35,259 bases of DNA from the NCBI RefSeq assembly GCF_949282365.1, contig NZ_CASDOY010000017.1, positions 1 through 35,259 of the forward strand, written 5' to 3'. This DNA comes from an uncultured Desulfovibrio sp. (GTDB lineage Bacteria > Desulfobacterota > Desulfovibrionia > Desulfovibrionales > Desulfovibrionaceae). Below, one piece after another: positions 1 to 7,743 of this stretch. The translations under genes and the position numbers were made by a program. Position 1 is the stretch's first letter; each line of letters starts with the position of its first letter. A model generated the notes under the pieces. The model saw only the letters and a list, made by a program, of their open reading frames with translations. It had not been told where the DNA came from and searched no databases.

Positions 1-1
1 C

Positions 2-418
2 ACGCCCCGCCGTGACCGCAAGAGCGGCGCCCTGCTGCTGGCCCTGCCCGCAGGAGCTGCGGAGGCAGCGCGTCCGCCCCGGCCTGCCGCCAACGAGGCA
101 CGGCCGTATGGTCCCCGCGCCCGTCAGGAAGAAGGCCCGCTACAGGGCCGCTCCGCCAAGATCGGCGGCACAGGCCCCCGGGATGCGGACCGGCCCCGCG
201 AACGCCGTTCCCCTGACGGCCGCCCGCCCCGCCGTGACACGCAGCACGACAGCGGCCGCAACGACGAGCGCCAAAGCCGCCGCCCCTCCCGCGAGGATGC
301 GCGACGCCCTCCCGAGGGGCCCCGTCGTGACGCTGCCCGTGGCAGCAACCTCCGTGACGGCCGCCCGCAACGTGGCCGGCCCGCAAAGGACAGCCAGGGG
401 GGGGCCGGCCGATCCTGA
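2..418 (+). CDS. Arg/Gly/Asp-rich C-terminal tail of a protein, 5' end outside window
   Basis: An open frame runs from the window edge to a TGA at 416-418, about 138 residues. The last ~90 residues are low complexity and rich in Arg, Asp, Gly and Pro, with short pieces such as RRPSREDARRPPEGPRRD and RDGRPQRGRP. Tails of this type are usual on RNA-binding enzymes such as RluB-type pseudouridine synthases and DEAD-box helicases, but no catalytic domain is inside the window, so the family is not decided here. Two things support this frame over the others: the regular RxD/RGx pattern, and a strong intrinsic terminator about 100 bases downstream of the stop in the same direction. The overlapping frame that runs to 536 has no such pattern and is taken as a shadow. 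Confidence 0.5.
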   Translation, partial: TPRRDRKSGALLLALPAGAAEAARPPRPAANEARPYGPRARQEEGPLQGRSAKIGGTGPRDADRPRERRSPDGRPPRRDTQHDSGRNDERQSRRPSREDARRPPEGPRRDAARGSNLRDGRPQRGRPAKDSQGGAGRS

Positions 419-522
419 CGACACCCGCGGCACGGCCTTTGGCGGCCGCCGGCGGGCTGGCCGGGGACGGCACGCGCCGTTCCGCACTGCCAAACGCCGG
501 ACAGGAAGACACTGGACAACGG

Positions 523-554
523 GAAGGAGGCCGTGACAGGCCTCCTTCTTTTTT
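523..554 (+). terminator. Rho-independent terminator
   Basis: A perfect 10-bp stem (GAAGGAGGCC at 523-532, GGCCTCCTTC at 539-548) with a 6-base loop is followed at once by six T. It ends the transcript of the partial gene at 2-418. Confidence 0.9.
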
Positions 555-1140
555 GCCTCTGTCCGCGTCCCGGCAGGATAGGCTGCGACGATGCGGCCTT
601 GCTGCCCTCGGCCCCCGCAGAAGCAGGACACGGGGAGGCCCTGCGCGGGCTTCCCGGCATTGCGCCGGCCGTCCGCCCTGTCCCGGCCGGCCCTTCCCCT
701 GTGGAGCGATCCCGCTGTGCGCCGTCCTGCGCCGGGCCTGGTCATGGTGGCCGGAGCAGGGAGGGCCTTGCCGGCTACAGCCTTCCTCCCGCGCCGGGCC
801 CGCGCACCTGCCCGCAGAACACCGGACGGCAAGGGCCGCCCGGCCCTTCTCCGCCGGACTTGTCGCCCTCCGCCCTGTCCCGTACGGGCTCCTGGGGCCG
901 CGGTGACCGGGCCCGTCACCTGCCACGCCAGGCCCATCTCCTGCGCTGGCGCTTGCCTCTGCCGTCCACCGGCGTCGCTCCCGCTATCCGCCTTCCGTGC
1001 CCCGCGCGCCAACGCACCGACGACCTGTGAGAAAAAATCCTTTTCCCGGCCGGGAAATTTTTTTGTCCCGCCCGCTTTCCTTTGCAGAACAAGGTACTGC
1101 GGGCTTTTGACACCGCCCCGGCGCTTTCGTCTCCCGGAGC
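555..1140. other. Long gene-free stretch between the first terminator and the nrdJ leader
   Basis: No frame here shows a recognisable protein. The stretch is GC-rich up to about 1020 and then holds a palindrome with flanking A and T runs at 1032-1064, listed separately. Several long frames exist only because stop codons are rare at this GC content; their translations are Arg/Pro/Ala-rich without motif or ribosome binding site. An uncharacterised RNA cannot be excluded. Confidence 0.5.
1032..1064. terminator. Palindromic hairpin with A run before and T run after (possibly bidirectional terminator)
   Basis: The 16-base palindrome TTTCCCGGCCGGGAAA at 1042-1057 folds as a 6-bp stem with a GGCC loop and is followed by seven T (1058-1064). 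Six A precede it (1032-1037), so the minus-strand reading also ends in a T run. No gene was found that it would terminate on either strand. Confidence 0.5.
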
Positions 1141-1342
1141 TGATTTTAGCCATCAATTATTTGATATCGTTTGACAAACTCAGGAAAAGCTCGTGTTCTC
1201 CGCCCCAGGGGGGCCTTTATTTTCCCGCCGGGAATGCGTATGATGCCCCTCGGTCGTCCGGCTCCGGCCGTGAGGCGACCGGCTCCTTTTACCCTCCCGG
1301 CGCGCCGACTTTTCCCCCTGCGGGAAGCCAGCCGCTTTTCTT
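1141..1342 (+). promoter_or_regulatory. AT-rich regulatory island and leader of nrdJ
   Basis: An AT-rich block at 1141-1200 stands out from the GC-rich surroundings. It holds two short inverted repeats, ATCAA-TTAT-TTGAT (1152-1165) and GTTTG-A-CAAAC (1169-1179). A possible -10 TATGAT lies at 1239-1244 with a weak -35 (TTTATT, 1216-1221) at 17 bp; the same TATGAT -10 is used by the UDP-glucuronate decarboxylase promoter in this window. Just downstream CGGTCG (1251-1256) can pair with CGACCG (1276-1281), followed by a short T run, which would put a hairpin at the 5' end of the message. No cobalamin riboswitch core or NrdR box was recognised. Confidence 0.35.
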
Positions 1343-1360
1343 TTGACTCAAGGGTCTGCC

Positions 1361-3631
1361 ATGATTCTTCCCATGCCTTACGATCTGCCCGAACCGCAGC
1401 TCAAGCCCAATACGGAAGTGGTGCTGCAGAAACGCTATCTGCACAAAAACGCGGACGGCAGCACCGAAACGCCCCGCGACCTGTTCTGGCGGGTAGCCGG
1501 CGCCATCGCCGCCGAGGAAGCCAAGTACGAGCGCTCCCCCTTCAGCCCCGAAGAGCTGGCGCGCCGCTTCTACGAGCTCATGACCAGCTGGCGCTTCCTG
1601 CCCAACTCCCCCACCCTGATGAACGCCGACAGCGAGCTGGGCCAGCTCTCCGCCTGCTTCGTCCTGCCTGTGGGCGACTCCATCGAGGAGATCTTCGATG
1701 CCGTCAAATACGCCGCCATGATCCACAAATCCGGCGGCGGCACGGGCTTTTCCTTCTCCCGCCTGCGGCCCAAGGCCAGCCGCGTGGGCTCCACCGGCGG
1801 GGTGGCGTCCGGTCCGGTCTCCTTCCTGCGCATCTTCAATACCGCCACGGAACAGATCAAGCAGGGCGGCACCCGGCGCGGCGCCAACATGGGCATCCTG
1901 CGCGTGGACCATCCCGATATCGTGGAGTTCATCCGGGCCAAGGAAAAGGAAGGGGAATTCAACAACTTCAACCTGTCCGTGGGCCTGACCGAAGCCTTCA
2001 TGCAGGCCGTGGAACGCGACGAGCACTACGACCTGACCGATCCCCATACCGGCAAGGTCAAGGGCAGCCTGCGCGCCCGCGAGATCTTCGACCTGCTGGT
2101 CTGCCGCGCCTGGCAGACGGGCGACCCCGGCATCGTCTTCCTGGACCGCATCAACCGCGACAACCCCACCCCGGCCCAGGGCGAGATCGAATCCACCAAC
2201 CCCTGCGGCGAACAGCCCCTGCTGCCCTACGAGGCCTGCAACCTGGGCTCCATCAACCTGGCCTGCTTCCATGTGCCGGGCCATGCGCAGGACGAAGACC
2301 CCGCCGCGGCGGGCATCGACTGGGATGCCCTCAGGGACACCATCCATCTGTCCGTGCGTTTTCTGGACAACGTCATCGACGCCTCGCGCTTCCCCCTGGA
2401 CCGCATCGCCGAGACCGTGCGCCGCAACCGCAAGATCGGCCTGGGCGTCATGGGCTTCGCCGATCTGCTCTTCCAGCTGGGCGTGCCCTATGATTCCGAG
2501 GCGGGCATCGCCCTGGCCGAGCGCATCATGGCCTTCATCAATGCCGAAGGCCACGCCGCTTCGGCCGTGCTGGCCGGGGAACGCGGCCCCTTCCCGGCCT
2601 ATGCGGAATCCGTCTTCCCCCAGCGCGGCGAAGGCCCCTACCGCAACGCCACCGTGACCACCATCGCGCCCACGGGCACCCTGTCCATCATCGGCGGCTG
2701 CTCCTCGGGCGTCGAGCCCCTGTTCGCCCTCTGCTTCACGCGCAACATCCTGGACGGCGAACGCCTAGTGGAAGTGAACCCCTACTTTGAAGCCGCCCTC
2801 AGGGAGGCCGGCCTGGCCATGCCCGAACTCATGGAACAGGTGGTGGAAAAGGGCTCCATCCAGTCCCTAGACGTGCTGCCCGCCGCCATGCGCAGGGTCT
2901 TCGTCACCGCCATGGACATCGACCCCGTCTGGCACCTGCGCATGCAGGCCGCCTTCCAGCGCCATACCGACAACGCCGTCTCCAAGACCGTCAACCTGCC
3001 GCACAGCGCCAGCAAGCAGGACATCTACGACATCTACTGGCTGGCCTACAAGGAAGGCTGCAAGGGCGTCACCGTCTATCGCGACGGCTGCAAGAGCCTG
3101 CAGGTGCTGGCCACCGGCGAAGGCCAGAAAAAGATGGACGGCGACGCTCCCGCCCCGGCGGAAGCCCCCCGCCTGGGCACGGTGCGCAAGCGCCCCGACG
3201 TGGTGCAGGGCTTCACCCAGAAGATCCAGACCGGTCTGGGCGCCATGTACCTGACCGTCAACGAGATCGACGGCAAGCCCTTCGAGGTCTTCGCCACCAT
3301 CGGCAAGTCCGGCCGCTCCATCACCGCCAAGGCCGAAGCCATCGGCCGCCTGGTGTCCCTGGCCCTGCGCTCCGGCGTGGAGGTGCGCGACATCGTGGCC
3401 CAGATCAAGGGCATCGGCGGCGAACATCCCGTGTTCCGCGGCAAGGGCCTGCTGCTCTCCATCCCGGACGCCATCGCCTGGGTGCTGGAGCGCCGCTACC
3501 TCAAGGACGAGCATCTGGGGTCCGGCGTGGCCGACATCGAGGAACAGCGCTGCCCCGAATGCGACGAGCCCCTGGTCTTCCAGGAAGGCTGCCTGATCTG
3601 CCCCGCCTGCGGTTTCTCCCGCTGCGGCTAG
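1361..3631 (+). CDS. nrdJ: Adenosylcobalamin-dependent ribonucleotide reductase (class II)
   Basis: This enzyme reduces ribonucleotides to deoxyribonucleotides for DNA synthesis in the cytoplasm, using coenzyme B12 to make the thiyl radical, so it works without oxygen. The 756-residue protein has the class II layout: substrate-pocket segment HKSGGGTGFSFSRLRP (122-137), the first redox cysteine in SACFV (C99), the active loop NPCGEQ (C282 thiyl, E284) and the partner cysteine in EACNLGSINL (C293). A TSCPD-type domain lies near the C-terminus (around 620-690), and the protein ends in a Cys-rich zinc-ribbon-like tail (CPEC...CPAC) typical of NrdJ. The ATG at 1361 is chosen because CAAGGG at 1349-1354 sits six bases upstream; the in-frame TTG at 1343 would precede that site. 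It is followed by a possible terminator and appears monocistronic. Confidence 0.96.
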   Translation: MILPMPYDLPEPQLKPNTEVVLQKRYLHKNADGSTETPRDLFWRVAGAIAAEEAKYERSPFSPEELARRFYELMTSWRFLPNSPTLMNADSELGQLSACFVLPVGDSIEEIFDAVKYAAMIHKSGGGTGFSFSRLRPKASRVGSTGGVASGPVSFLRIFNTATEQIKQGGTRRGANMGILRVDHPDIVEFIRAKEKEGEFNNFNLSVGLTEAFMQAVERDEHYDLTDPHTGKVKGSLRAREIFDLLVCRAWQTGDPGIVFLDRINRDNPTPAQGEIESTNPCGEQPLLPYEACNLGSINLACFHVPGHAQDEDPAAAGIDWDALRDTIHLSVRFLDNVIDASRFPLDRIAETVRRNRKIGLGVMGFADLLFQLGVPYDSEAGIALAERIMAFINAEGHAASAVLAGERGPFPAYAESVFPQRGEGPYRNATVTTIAPTGTLSIIGGCSSGVEPLFALCFTRNILDGERLVEVNPYFEAALREAGLAMPELMEQVVEKGSIQSLDVLPAAMRRVFVTAMDIDPVWHLRMQAAFQRHTDNAVSKTVNLPHSASKQDIYDIYWLAYKEGCKGVTVYRDGCKSLQVLATGEGQKKMDGDAPAPAEAPRLGTVRKRPDVVQGFTQKIQTGLGAMYLTVNEIDGKPFEVFATIGKSGRSITAKAEAIGRLVSLALRSGVEVRDIVAQIKGIGGEHPVFRGKGLLLSIPDAIAWVLERRYLKDEHLGSGVADIEEQRCPECDEPLVFQEGCLICPACGFSRCG

Positions 3632-3646
3632 CAAGGACTGGAACAG

Positions 3647-3726
3647 GGGAGGCCGCGCCGCGAAGCTCACGCCGGAGCCTCAGCGCCCGGCACGAGCGGC
3701 CCGGACAGGCGGCCTCCCTCCTTTTT
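3647..3726 (+). terminator. Probable terminator after nrdJ, long loop
   Basis: GGGAGGCCGC (3647-3656) pairs perfectly with GCGGCCTCCC (3709-3718), followed by TCC and five T. The ~50-base loop is longer than usual. The remaining bases up to 3920 show no gene. Confidence 0.55.
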
Positions 3727-3920
3727 GTCTGCCCGCCCCTGGGTGACGCCGGATACGGCGTCCCGCAGGAAGATCACGGTCTTGCGCATCCCTGCGCGGC
3801 CTGCCGCGCCCTGCGGCCCACGGCGGCGCCTTCCCGCCATGCGACGAAGCGTCCCGGCCCCGGTCAGCCCTGTGCCGCCCCCGGCCCGCGACATGACAGC
3901 GCACACTTTACGGAGGCCTC

Positions 3921-4421
3921 ATGAAATGGATCACCCACCAGACGGCGGGCGTCGGCGCCGCCCTGGCCCTGCATCTGCCGCTGGAAGGCGTCATCGCCGC
4001 CTGCATCGGCGCCATCCTGCCCGACAAGCTCGACCAGGCCATCGCCAAACGCTCCCGCAACCCCCAGCGCACCTTCAACCAGATCCATCGCGGCACCACC
4101 CACTGGTGCGGCTGGTGGCTGGCCGTCCTGCTGCTGGCCTGCAGCCATCTGGTGCCCCCGCACTGGCAGCCAGCCCTGCTGGGCCTTGGCCTGGGCGGCA
4201 TCAGCCATGTGGCGCTGGACATGCTGACCCCCTCCGGGGTCCCGCTGCACCCCTTTTCCCGCAAGAACAAGCTCTCGCTCAAGCTCTGCTCCACCGGCAG
4301 CGTGGGCGAATACGTCTTCCTGGGCGTGATGCTCGTCCTGCTGGGCTTTTTGCTGGGCCCGGAGATGAAGGAGCTCATCCGCCACGTCCGCCAGCTGGGC
4401 ATGCCCGTGCTGCATTTTTAG
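3921..4421 (+). CDS. YdjM/DUF457-family membrane-bound metal-dependent hydrolase-like protein
   Basis: A 166-residue integral membrane protein. It opens with MKWITHQTAG, followed by a hydrophobic segment with an acidic residue in GAILPDKLDQ (D35), the histidine pair HRGTTH (H56, H61), further membrane helices, and SHVALDMLTPSGVPLHPF (H96, D100). This His/Asp pattern in a small inner-membrane protein is the mark of the YdjM/DUF457 family, called metal-dependent hydrolases on the basis of conserved His and Asp residues; the substrate is not known. GGAGG six bases before the ATG supports the start. It stands alone between two terminators, so the context gives no further hint. Confidence 0.85.
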   Translation: MKWITHQTAGVGAALALHLPLEGVIAACIGAILPDKLDQAIAKRSRNPQRTFNQIHRGTTHWCGWWLAVLLLACSHLVPPHWQPALLGLGLGGISHVALDMLTPSGVPLHPFSRKNKLSLKLCSTGSVGEYVFLGVMLVLLGFLLGPEMKELIRHVRQLGMPVLHF

Positions 4422-4433
4422 GCAAAAGATACG

Positions 4434-4476
4434 GGGGGAAGGGCGCCCCGGCTCGCGCGAGGGCTGCCCTTCCCCC
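4434..4476 (+). terminator. Stable hairpin after the YdjM-like gene
   Basis: GGGGGAAGGGC (4434-4444) pairs with GCCCTTCCCCC (4466-4476), with an inner palindrome CTCGCGCGAG. There is no T run directly after it, so it may act as an mRNA 3' end stabiliser rather than as an intrinsic terminator. Confidence 0.5.
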
Positions 4477-4872
4477 GGCGTGCCGCTTTGTCCCTCCCCT
4501 TTTTTCCCGCAGCTTCCTGCCGCCATCAGGGGCATCACCTGTCCGCAGCGCCTTCAGCGCATCCGCGGTACGGCCTCTTTTCCCCTGCGGCGTCCACGCG
4601 GGATGCCCGGCCCCACGGCAGGGCGCCATCCCCATTCCCGCCATCCCGGCGTGCGAGAACACGCTGCCTGATGACAGGCGCCTCCTGATGAACGGGGCCG
4701 AGAGGTCGTGACCTGCGACACCACACTGCCATGACGACAGCCTTGCGGTCCGGGCAACGGCGGAGGCCGCATTGTCCGGGCGCAAGCGGCGTATCTTGGA
4801 GCGATGCAGGCCAGGAAAGACGATGGCGCGGCGACGGCTTCGCCGATCTTCCCGGAAAAGCCCGGCGTCATC
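4477..4872. other. Gene-free stretch upstream of the peroxiredoxin promoter
   Basis: No coding frame with a ribosome binding site or a recognisable motif was seen, and no repeat. The right end leads into the peroxiredoxin promoter. Confidence 0.5.
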
Positions 4873-4902
4873 TTGACAAAGAAGGGGAGCATCTTTTATT
4901 AA
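4873..4902 (+). promoter_or_regulatory. Sigma70-type promoter of the peroxiredoxin gene
   Basis: A perfect -35 TTGACA (4873-4878) is followed after 18 bases by TATTAA (4897-4902). The operator-like palindrome begins at the last base of the -10, and the gene starts 33 bases beyond it. Confidence 0.7.
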
Positions 4903-4924
4903 AAATGAAATTCAATTTCATTTT
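4902..4924. promoter_or_regulatory. Perfect palindrome resembling a Fur/PerR operator
   Basis: AAAATGAAATT (4902-4912) and AATTTCATTTT (4914-4924) are exact reverse complements around one central C. The core TGAAATTCAATTTCA differs at two symmetric positions from the motif TGAAAATNATTTTCA that I recall for Fur-family boxes in Desulfovibrio and Geobacter. It overlaps the -10/transcription start and lies directly before the ribosome binding site of a peroxiredoxin, which suits repression by PerR or Fur. Confidence 0.65.
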
Positions 4925-4935
4925 AGGAGGATCCT

Positions 4936-5583
4936 ATGGCAGAAACGCCGACCCTGCCCCTGCTTGGCCAGTCTTTCCCCGAGATCAGCGCCCAGACCAC
5001 CCGGGGGCCCATGACCCTGCCCCGGGACAGTGCGGGCAAATGGCTGGTCCTGTTCAGCCACCCGGCGGATTTCACGCCGGTATGCACCACGGAATTCGTC
5101 GCTTTCCAGAAACGCATGGACGAATTCCGCGCCCTTGACGCCATGCTGGTGGGCCTTTCCATCGACCAGGTCTTTTCCCACATCAAGTGGCTGGAATGGA
5201 TCAGGGAAAAACTGGGGGTGGAGATAGAGTTCCCGGTCATCGCCGACGACAGGGGCCGGATCGCCGAGCAGCTAGGCATGCTGCATCCCGGCAAGGGCAG
5301 CAACACGGTGCGCGCGGTCTTCATCGTCGATCCGCAGGGCATCCTGCGCCTCATGCTCTACTATCCGCAGGAAGTGGGCCGCAACATGGACGAGATCCTG
5401 CGCGCGCTCAGGGCCCTGCGGACCTCGGACGCCCATGCCTGCGCGGTACCGGCCGGCTGGCCCGAGAACGAACTCATCGGGCGACGGGTCATCGTGCCGC
5501 CGGCGGCCGATGTGGAGCGCGCACGCCAGAGGCTTGCCGAACTCGAAGGTTATGACTGGTGGTTCTGCCACCGGGAAATCTAG
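4936..5583 (+). CDS. Peroxiredoxin, Prx6/1-Cys type with C-terminal cysteines
   Basis: A thiol peroxidase that reduces hydrogen peroxide and organic peroxides in the cytoplasm. The 215-residue protein carries the peroxidatic motif PADFTPVCTTEF with C50, followed by the Prx6-type C-terminal extension (GRRVIVPPAAD, then GYDWWFCHREI at the end). A further cysteine near residue 170 and C211 close to the C-terminus could act as resolving cysteines, as in archaeal Prx6 enzymes. AGGAGG (4925-4930) five bases before the ATG fixes the start. The gene is monocistronic, between its own promoter and a strong terminator. The palindrome over its transcription start suggests peroxide- or metal-responsive control, fitting an oxygen defence role in an anaerobe. 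Confidence 0.93.
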   Translation: MAETPTLPLLGQSFPEISAQTTRGPMTLPRDSAGKWLVLFSHPADFTPVCTTEFVAFQKRMDEFRALDAMLVGLSIDQVFSHIKWLEWIREKLGVEIEFPVIADDRGRIAEQLGMLHPGKGSNTVRAVFIVDPQGILRLMLYYPQEVGRNMDEILRALRALRTSDAHACAVPAGWPENELIGRRVIVPPAADVERARQRLAELEGYDWWFCHREI

Positions 5584-5595
5584 CACGCGGACACC

Positions 5596-5629
5596 GGCAG
5601 GGGAAGGAGGCTTCCCCTGCCGTTTTTTT
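5596..5629 (+). terminator. Rho-independent terminator of the peroxiredoxin gene
   Basis: A perfect 11-bp stem (GGCAGGGGAAG at 5596-5606, CTTCCCCTGCC at 5611-5621), a 4-base loop, one G, then seven T. Confidence 0.93.
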
Positions 5630-5705
5630 GCGGCAAAAAGCCCTCCATGACAGCGTGCCCGCAAAGGACATCGCGACGCGCAGCGGCTGACGCCGCGTCG
5701 CAAGC

Positions 5706-6434
5706 CTACTGCTTCACCTTCACCGGCTCCGTCTCCACGGGCGTTTCGTTGATGGCCACCAGCGCGGCCATGCGGGCATGGATGAGGGTGGTGTCGAACA
5801 GCAGGGTGGGGGTATCCTCCTGCCGCACCAGCATGCCGATCTCGGTGCAGCCCAGGATCACGCCCTGCGCGCCCCGGGCGGCCAGATCCCGGATGACCCG
5901 CAAGAAGGTCTCGCGCGAGCCGTCCCTGACCTCGCCCCGGCACAGTTCCTCAAAAATGATGCGGTTGATCTCGGCCCTGTCGTCCGCTTCGGGCACCAGC
6001 ACCTGCAGGCCGTTGGCCGCCAGCCGGCCGGTATAGAAATCCTCTTCCATGGTGTAGCGCGTGCCCAGCAGGCCCACGCGCCGCACGCCCGCCATGTGCA
6101 GCTGCCGGGCCGTCACGTCGGCGATGTGCATCAGCGGGATCGTGACCGCCGCCGCGATCTGCGGGGCCACCTTGTGCATGGTGTTGGTGCAGATGACCAG
6201 GAAATCCGCGCCGCCCCGCTCCAGAGCCCTCGCGGCATCGGCCAGGATGCGGGCGCTCCTGTCCCAGTCCCCGGCCTGCTGGCAGCGCTCGATCTCGTCG
6301 AAGTCCACGCTGTAGAGCAGGCAACGCGCCGAGTGCAGCCCGCCCAGGGCCTGCGCCGCCACCATGTTGATGATCTGATAATAGGTCAGCGTGCTTTCCC
6401 AGCTCATGCCGCCCAGAAGGCCGATGGTTTTCAT
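5706..6434 (-). CDS. Aspartate/glutamate racemase family amino-acid racemase
   Basis: Cofactor-independent amino-acid racemase of the Asp/Glu/hydantoin racemase superfamily, which interconverts L and D amino acids with two catalytic cysteines. The 242-residue protein begins with the family signature IGLLGGMSWEST and has both active-site motifs, ICTNTMH (C82) and GCTEIG (C196). Both thiols are present, as in true aspartate racemases; some relatives such as E. coli YgeA have Thr at the first position. The ribosome binding site GGAGA is eight bases before the start on this strand. It lies 376 bases downstream of exonuclease III with no clear link. Substrate (Asp, Glu or broader) cannot be told from sequence alone. 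Confidence 0.9.
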   Translation of the reverse strand: MKTIGLLGGMSWESTLTYYQIINMVAAQALGGLHSARCLLYSVDFDEIERCQQAGDWDRSARILADAARALERGGADFLVICTNTMHKVAPQIAAAVTIPLMHIADVTARQLHMAGVRRVGLLGTRYTMEEDFYTGRLAANGLQVLVPEADDRAEINRIIFEELCRGEVRDGSRETFLRVIRDLAARGAQGVILGCTEIGMLVRQEDTPTLLFDTTLIHARMAALVAINETPVETEPVKVKQ

Positions 6435-6810
6435 GCTTTCTCTCCAGCTCCATGATTACGTTGGGGACAGCGCCCCTGCGGGTCCGCGCCCTGCCGTCCC
6501 GTGTCCCGGTCTCCCGGCTGCGGCGTCCTGCCGTCCCGCTTTCCCGCTCGTGGCTGCGGCTTCCCGGACGTCAGGAGCGGTATCTGCATGCCCCCGGACC
6601 CTGCCCCTTTTTCGCCGTCCACGCGCCGGAGCAGGCACCGCTCCAGCCCCCCGCGCGGCAAGGAGCGTCGCCGCAGCCTTCCCGCTGCCACGGCCACAGC
6701 CGGTCTGCCGTCCTCAGCCTTCACGGCAGGCAGGCGCAAGATGCAAAAGGCAGACGCTGCCGTCCGCCGTCCTCGCGACGGGCAGGCAGGGACGAAGCCG
6801 CCCGGCCTGC
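6435..6810. other. Gene-free stretch between exonuclease III and the racemase
   Basis: GC-rich and without a convincing reading frame. No strong terminator or promoter was recognised on the minus strand, so whether the two flanking genes share a transcript is open. Confidence 0.4.
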
Positions 6811-7620
6811 TCAGATATCCAGTTCCAGCCCCACGGGGCAATGGTCCGAACCGTAGACGTCGCTCTCGATCCAGGCGTCCCGGATAGCCGGTCTCAGTTC
6901 TTCGGACACGAAGAAATAGTCGATACGCCAGCCGATGTTCTTTTCCCGGGCGCGGGTCTTGTAGGACCACCAGGAATACTGCCCTTCCAGATCCCCGTGC
7001 ACATGGCGGAAGGTGTCCACATAGCCCAGGGCCGTGAAACGGTCCAGAAAGGCGCGTTCCTCGGGCAGGAAGCCGGTGTTCTTCTCGTTCTGTTTGGGCC
7101 GCGCCAGGTCGATGGGCCGGTGGGCGATGTTGAAGTCGCCGCAGACCACGACGGGCTTGCTTTTGCGGCATTCCTCGGCATAGGCCGTGAAGGCCTCGAA
7201 AAAGCCCATCTTGTAGGGCACGCGCTTGAAGCGGCCGGGGACGGGCTTGCCGTGCTCGTCCACTTCCTCGGCGCCGCCGTTGGGGAAATAGCCGTTGAAG
7301 AAGTGGAACTTCTCGAATTCCAGATGCAGGATGCGGCCCTCGCCCTGCCATTCCGGCTGGGGCAGTTCACAGCGCACGGCCAGCGGTTTGATGCGGCTGA
7401 ACACGGCCACGCCGGAATAGCCCTTTTTCACCACGCTGGAGGCCCAGTGCGCCTCCCATCCGGCGGGGCTGGCCACGGCGGGCGTGAGCTGTTCCGGCTG
7501 GGCCTTGGTCTCCTGCAGGCCGATGACATCACAGGTGTTTTCGGCGAACCAGCGCCATTCCGGCTTGGCCGAGACGGCGCGCAGGCCGTTGACGTTCCAG
7601 GATACGAGTCTGATGGACAT
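6811..7620 (-). CDS. xth: Exodeoxyribonuclease III / AP endonuclease
   Basis: DNA repair nuclease of the exonuclease III family: cuts at abasic sites and removes 3' blocking groups. The 269-residue protein shows the whole family pattern: LVSWNVNGLRA at the N-terminus, LQETK with the metal-binding Glu, VVVCGDFNIAH, WRIDYFF and the catalytic SDHCPV near the end. GGAGG four bases before the ATG at 7620 fixes the start; the open frame extends much further upstream across the divergent purH gene but only as a shadow. A divergent promoter (7636-7664) lies directly upstream. Confidence 0.97.
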   Translation of the reverse strand: MSIRLVSWNVNGLRAVSAKPEWRWFAENTCDVIGLQETKAQPEQLTPAVASPAGWEAHWASSVVKKGYSGVAVFSRIKPLAVRCELPQPEWQGEGRILHLEFEKFHFFNGYFPNGGAEEVDEHGKPVPGRFKRVPYKMGFFEAFTAYAEECRKSKPVVVCGDFNIAHRPIDLARPKQNEKNTGFLPEERAFLDRFTALGYVDTFRHVHGDLEGQYSWWSYKTRAREKNIGWRIDYFFVSEELRPAIRDAWIESDVYGSDHCPVGLELDI

Positions 7621-7635
7621 AGGACCTCCGCCGCC

Positions 7636-7664
7636 AGCATAGCGGCAGGCGTGCCGCTCCGCAA
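7636..7664 (-). promoter_or_regulatory. Promoter of exonuclease III gene
   Basis: On the minus strand, TTGCGG (7664-7659) and TATGCT (7641-7636) are spaced by exactly 17 bases, just upstream of the xth ribosome binding site. Confidence 0.5.
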
Positions 7665-7743
7665 GCGCGGCATTGCGAGCGCTCCTGTTTTCTGGCAAAA
7701 TGGCTTGCGGCAATAATGCCAACATGAGCCAAGGAGAATCCCT

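Noticed and set aside
12..536. Alternative frame at the left edge, 174 codons
   Set aside because: It runs through the terminator stem and has no motif; the frame ending at 418 has the regular Arg-rich pattern of a protein tail.
1141..1360. Cobalamin riboswitch before the B12-dependent nrdJ
   Set aside because: Expected from the enzyme's cofactor, but the conserved B12-box and core bases could not be found.
7693..7708. Sigma54-like promoter before purH (TGGC ... TTGC)
   Set aside because: GG and GC elements are parted by 11 bases in place of the strictly needed 10, and no enhancer-like site was seen.
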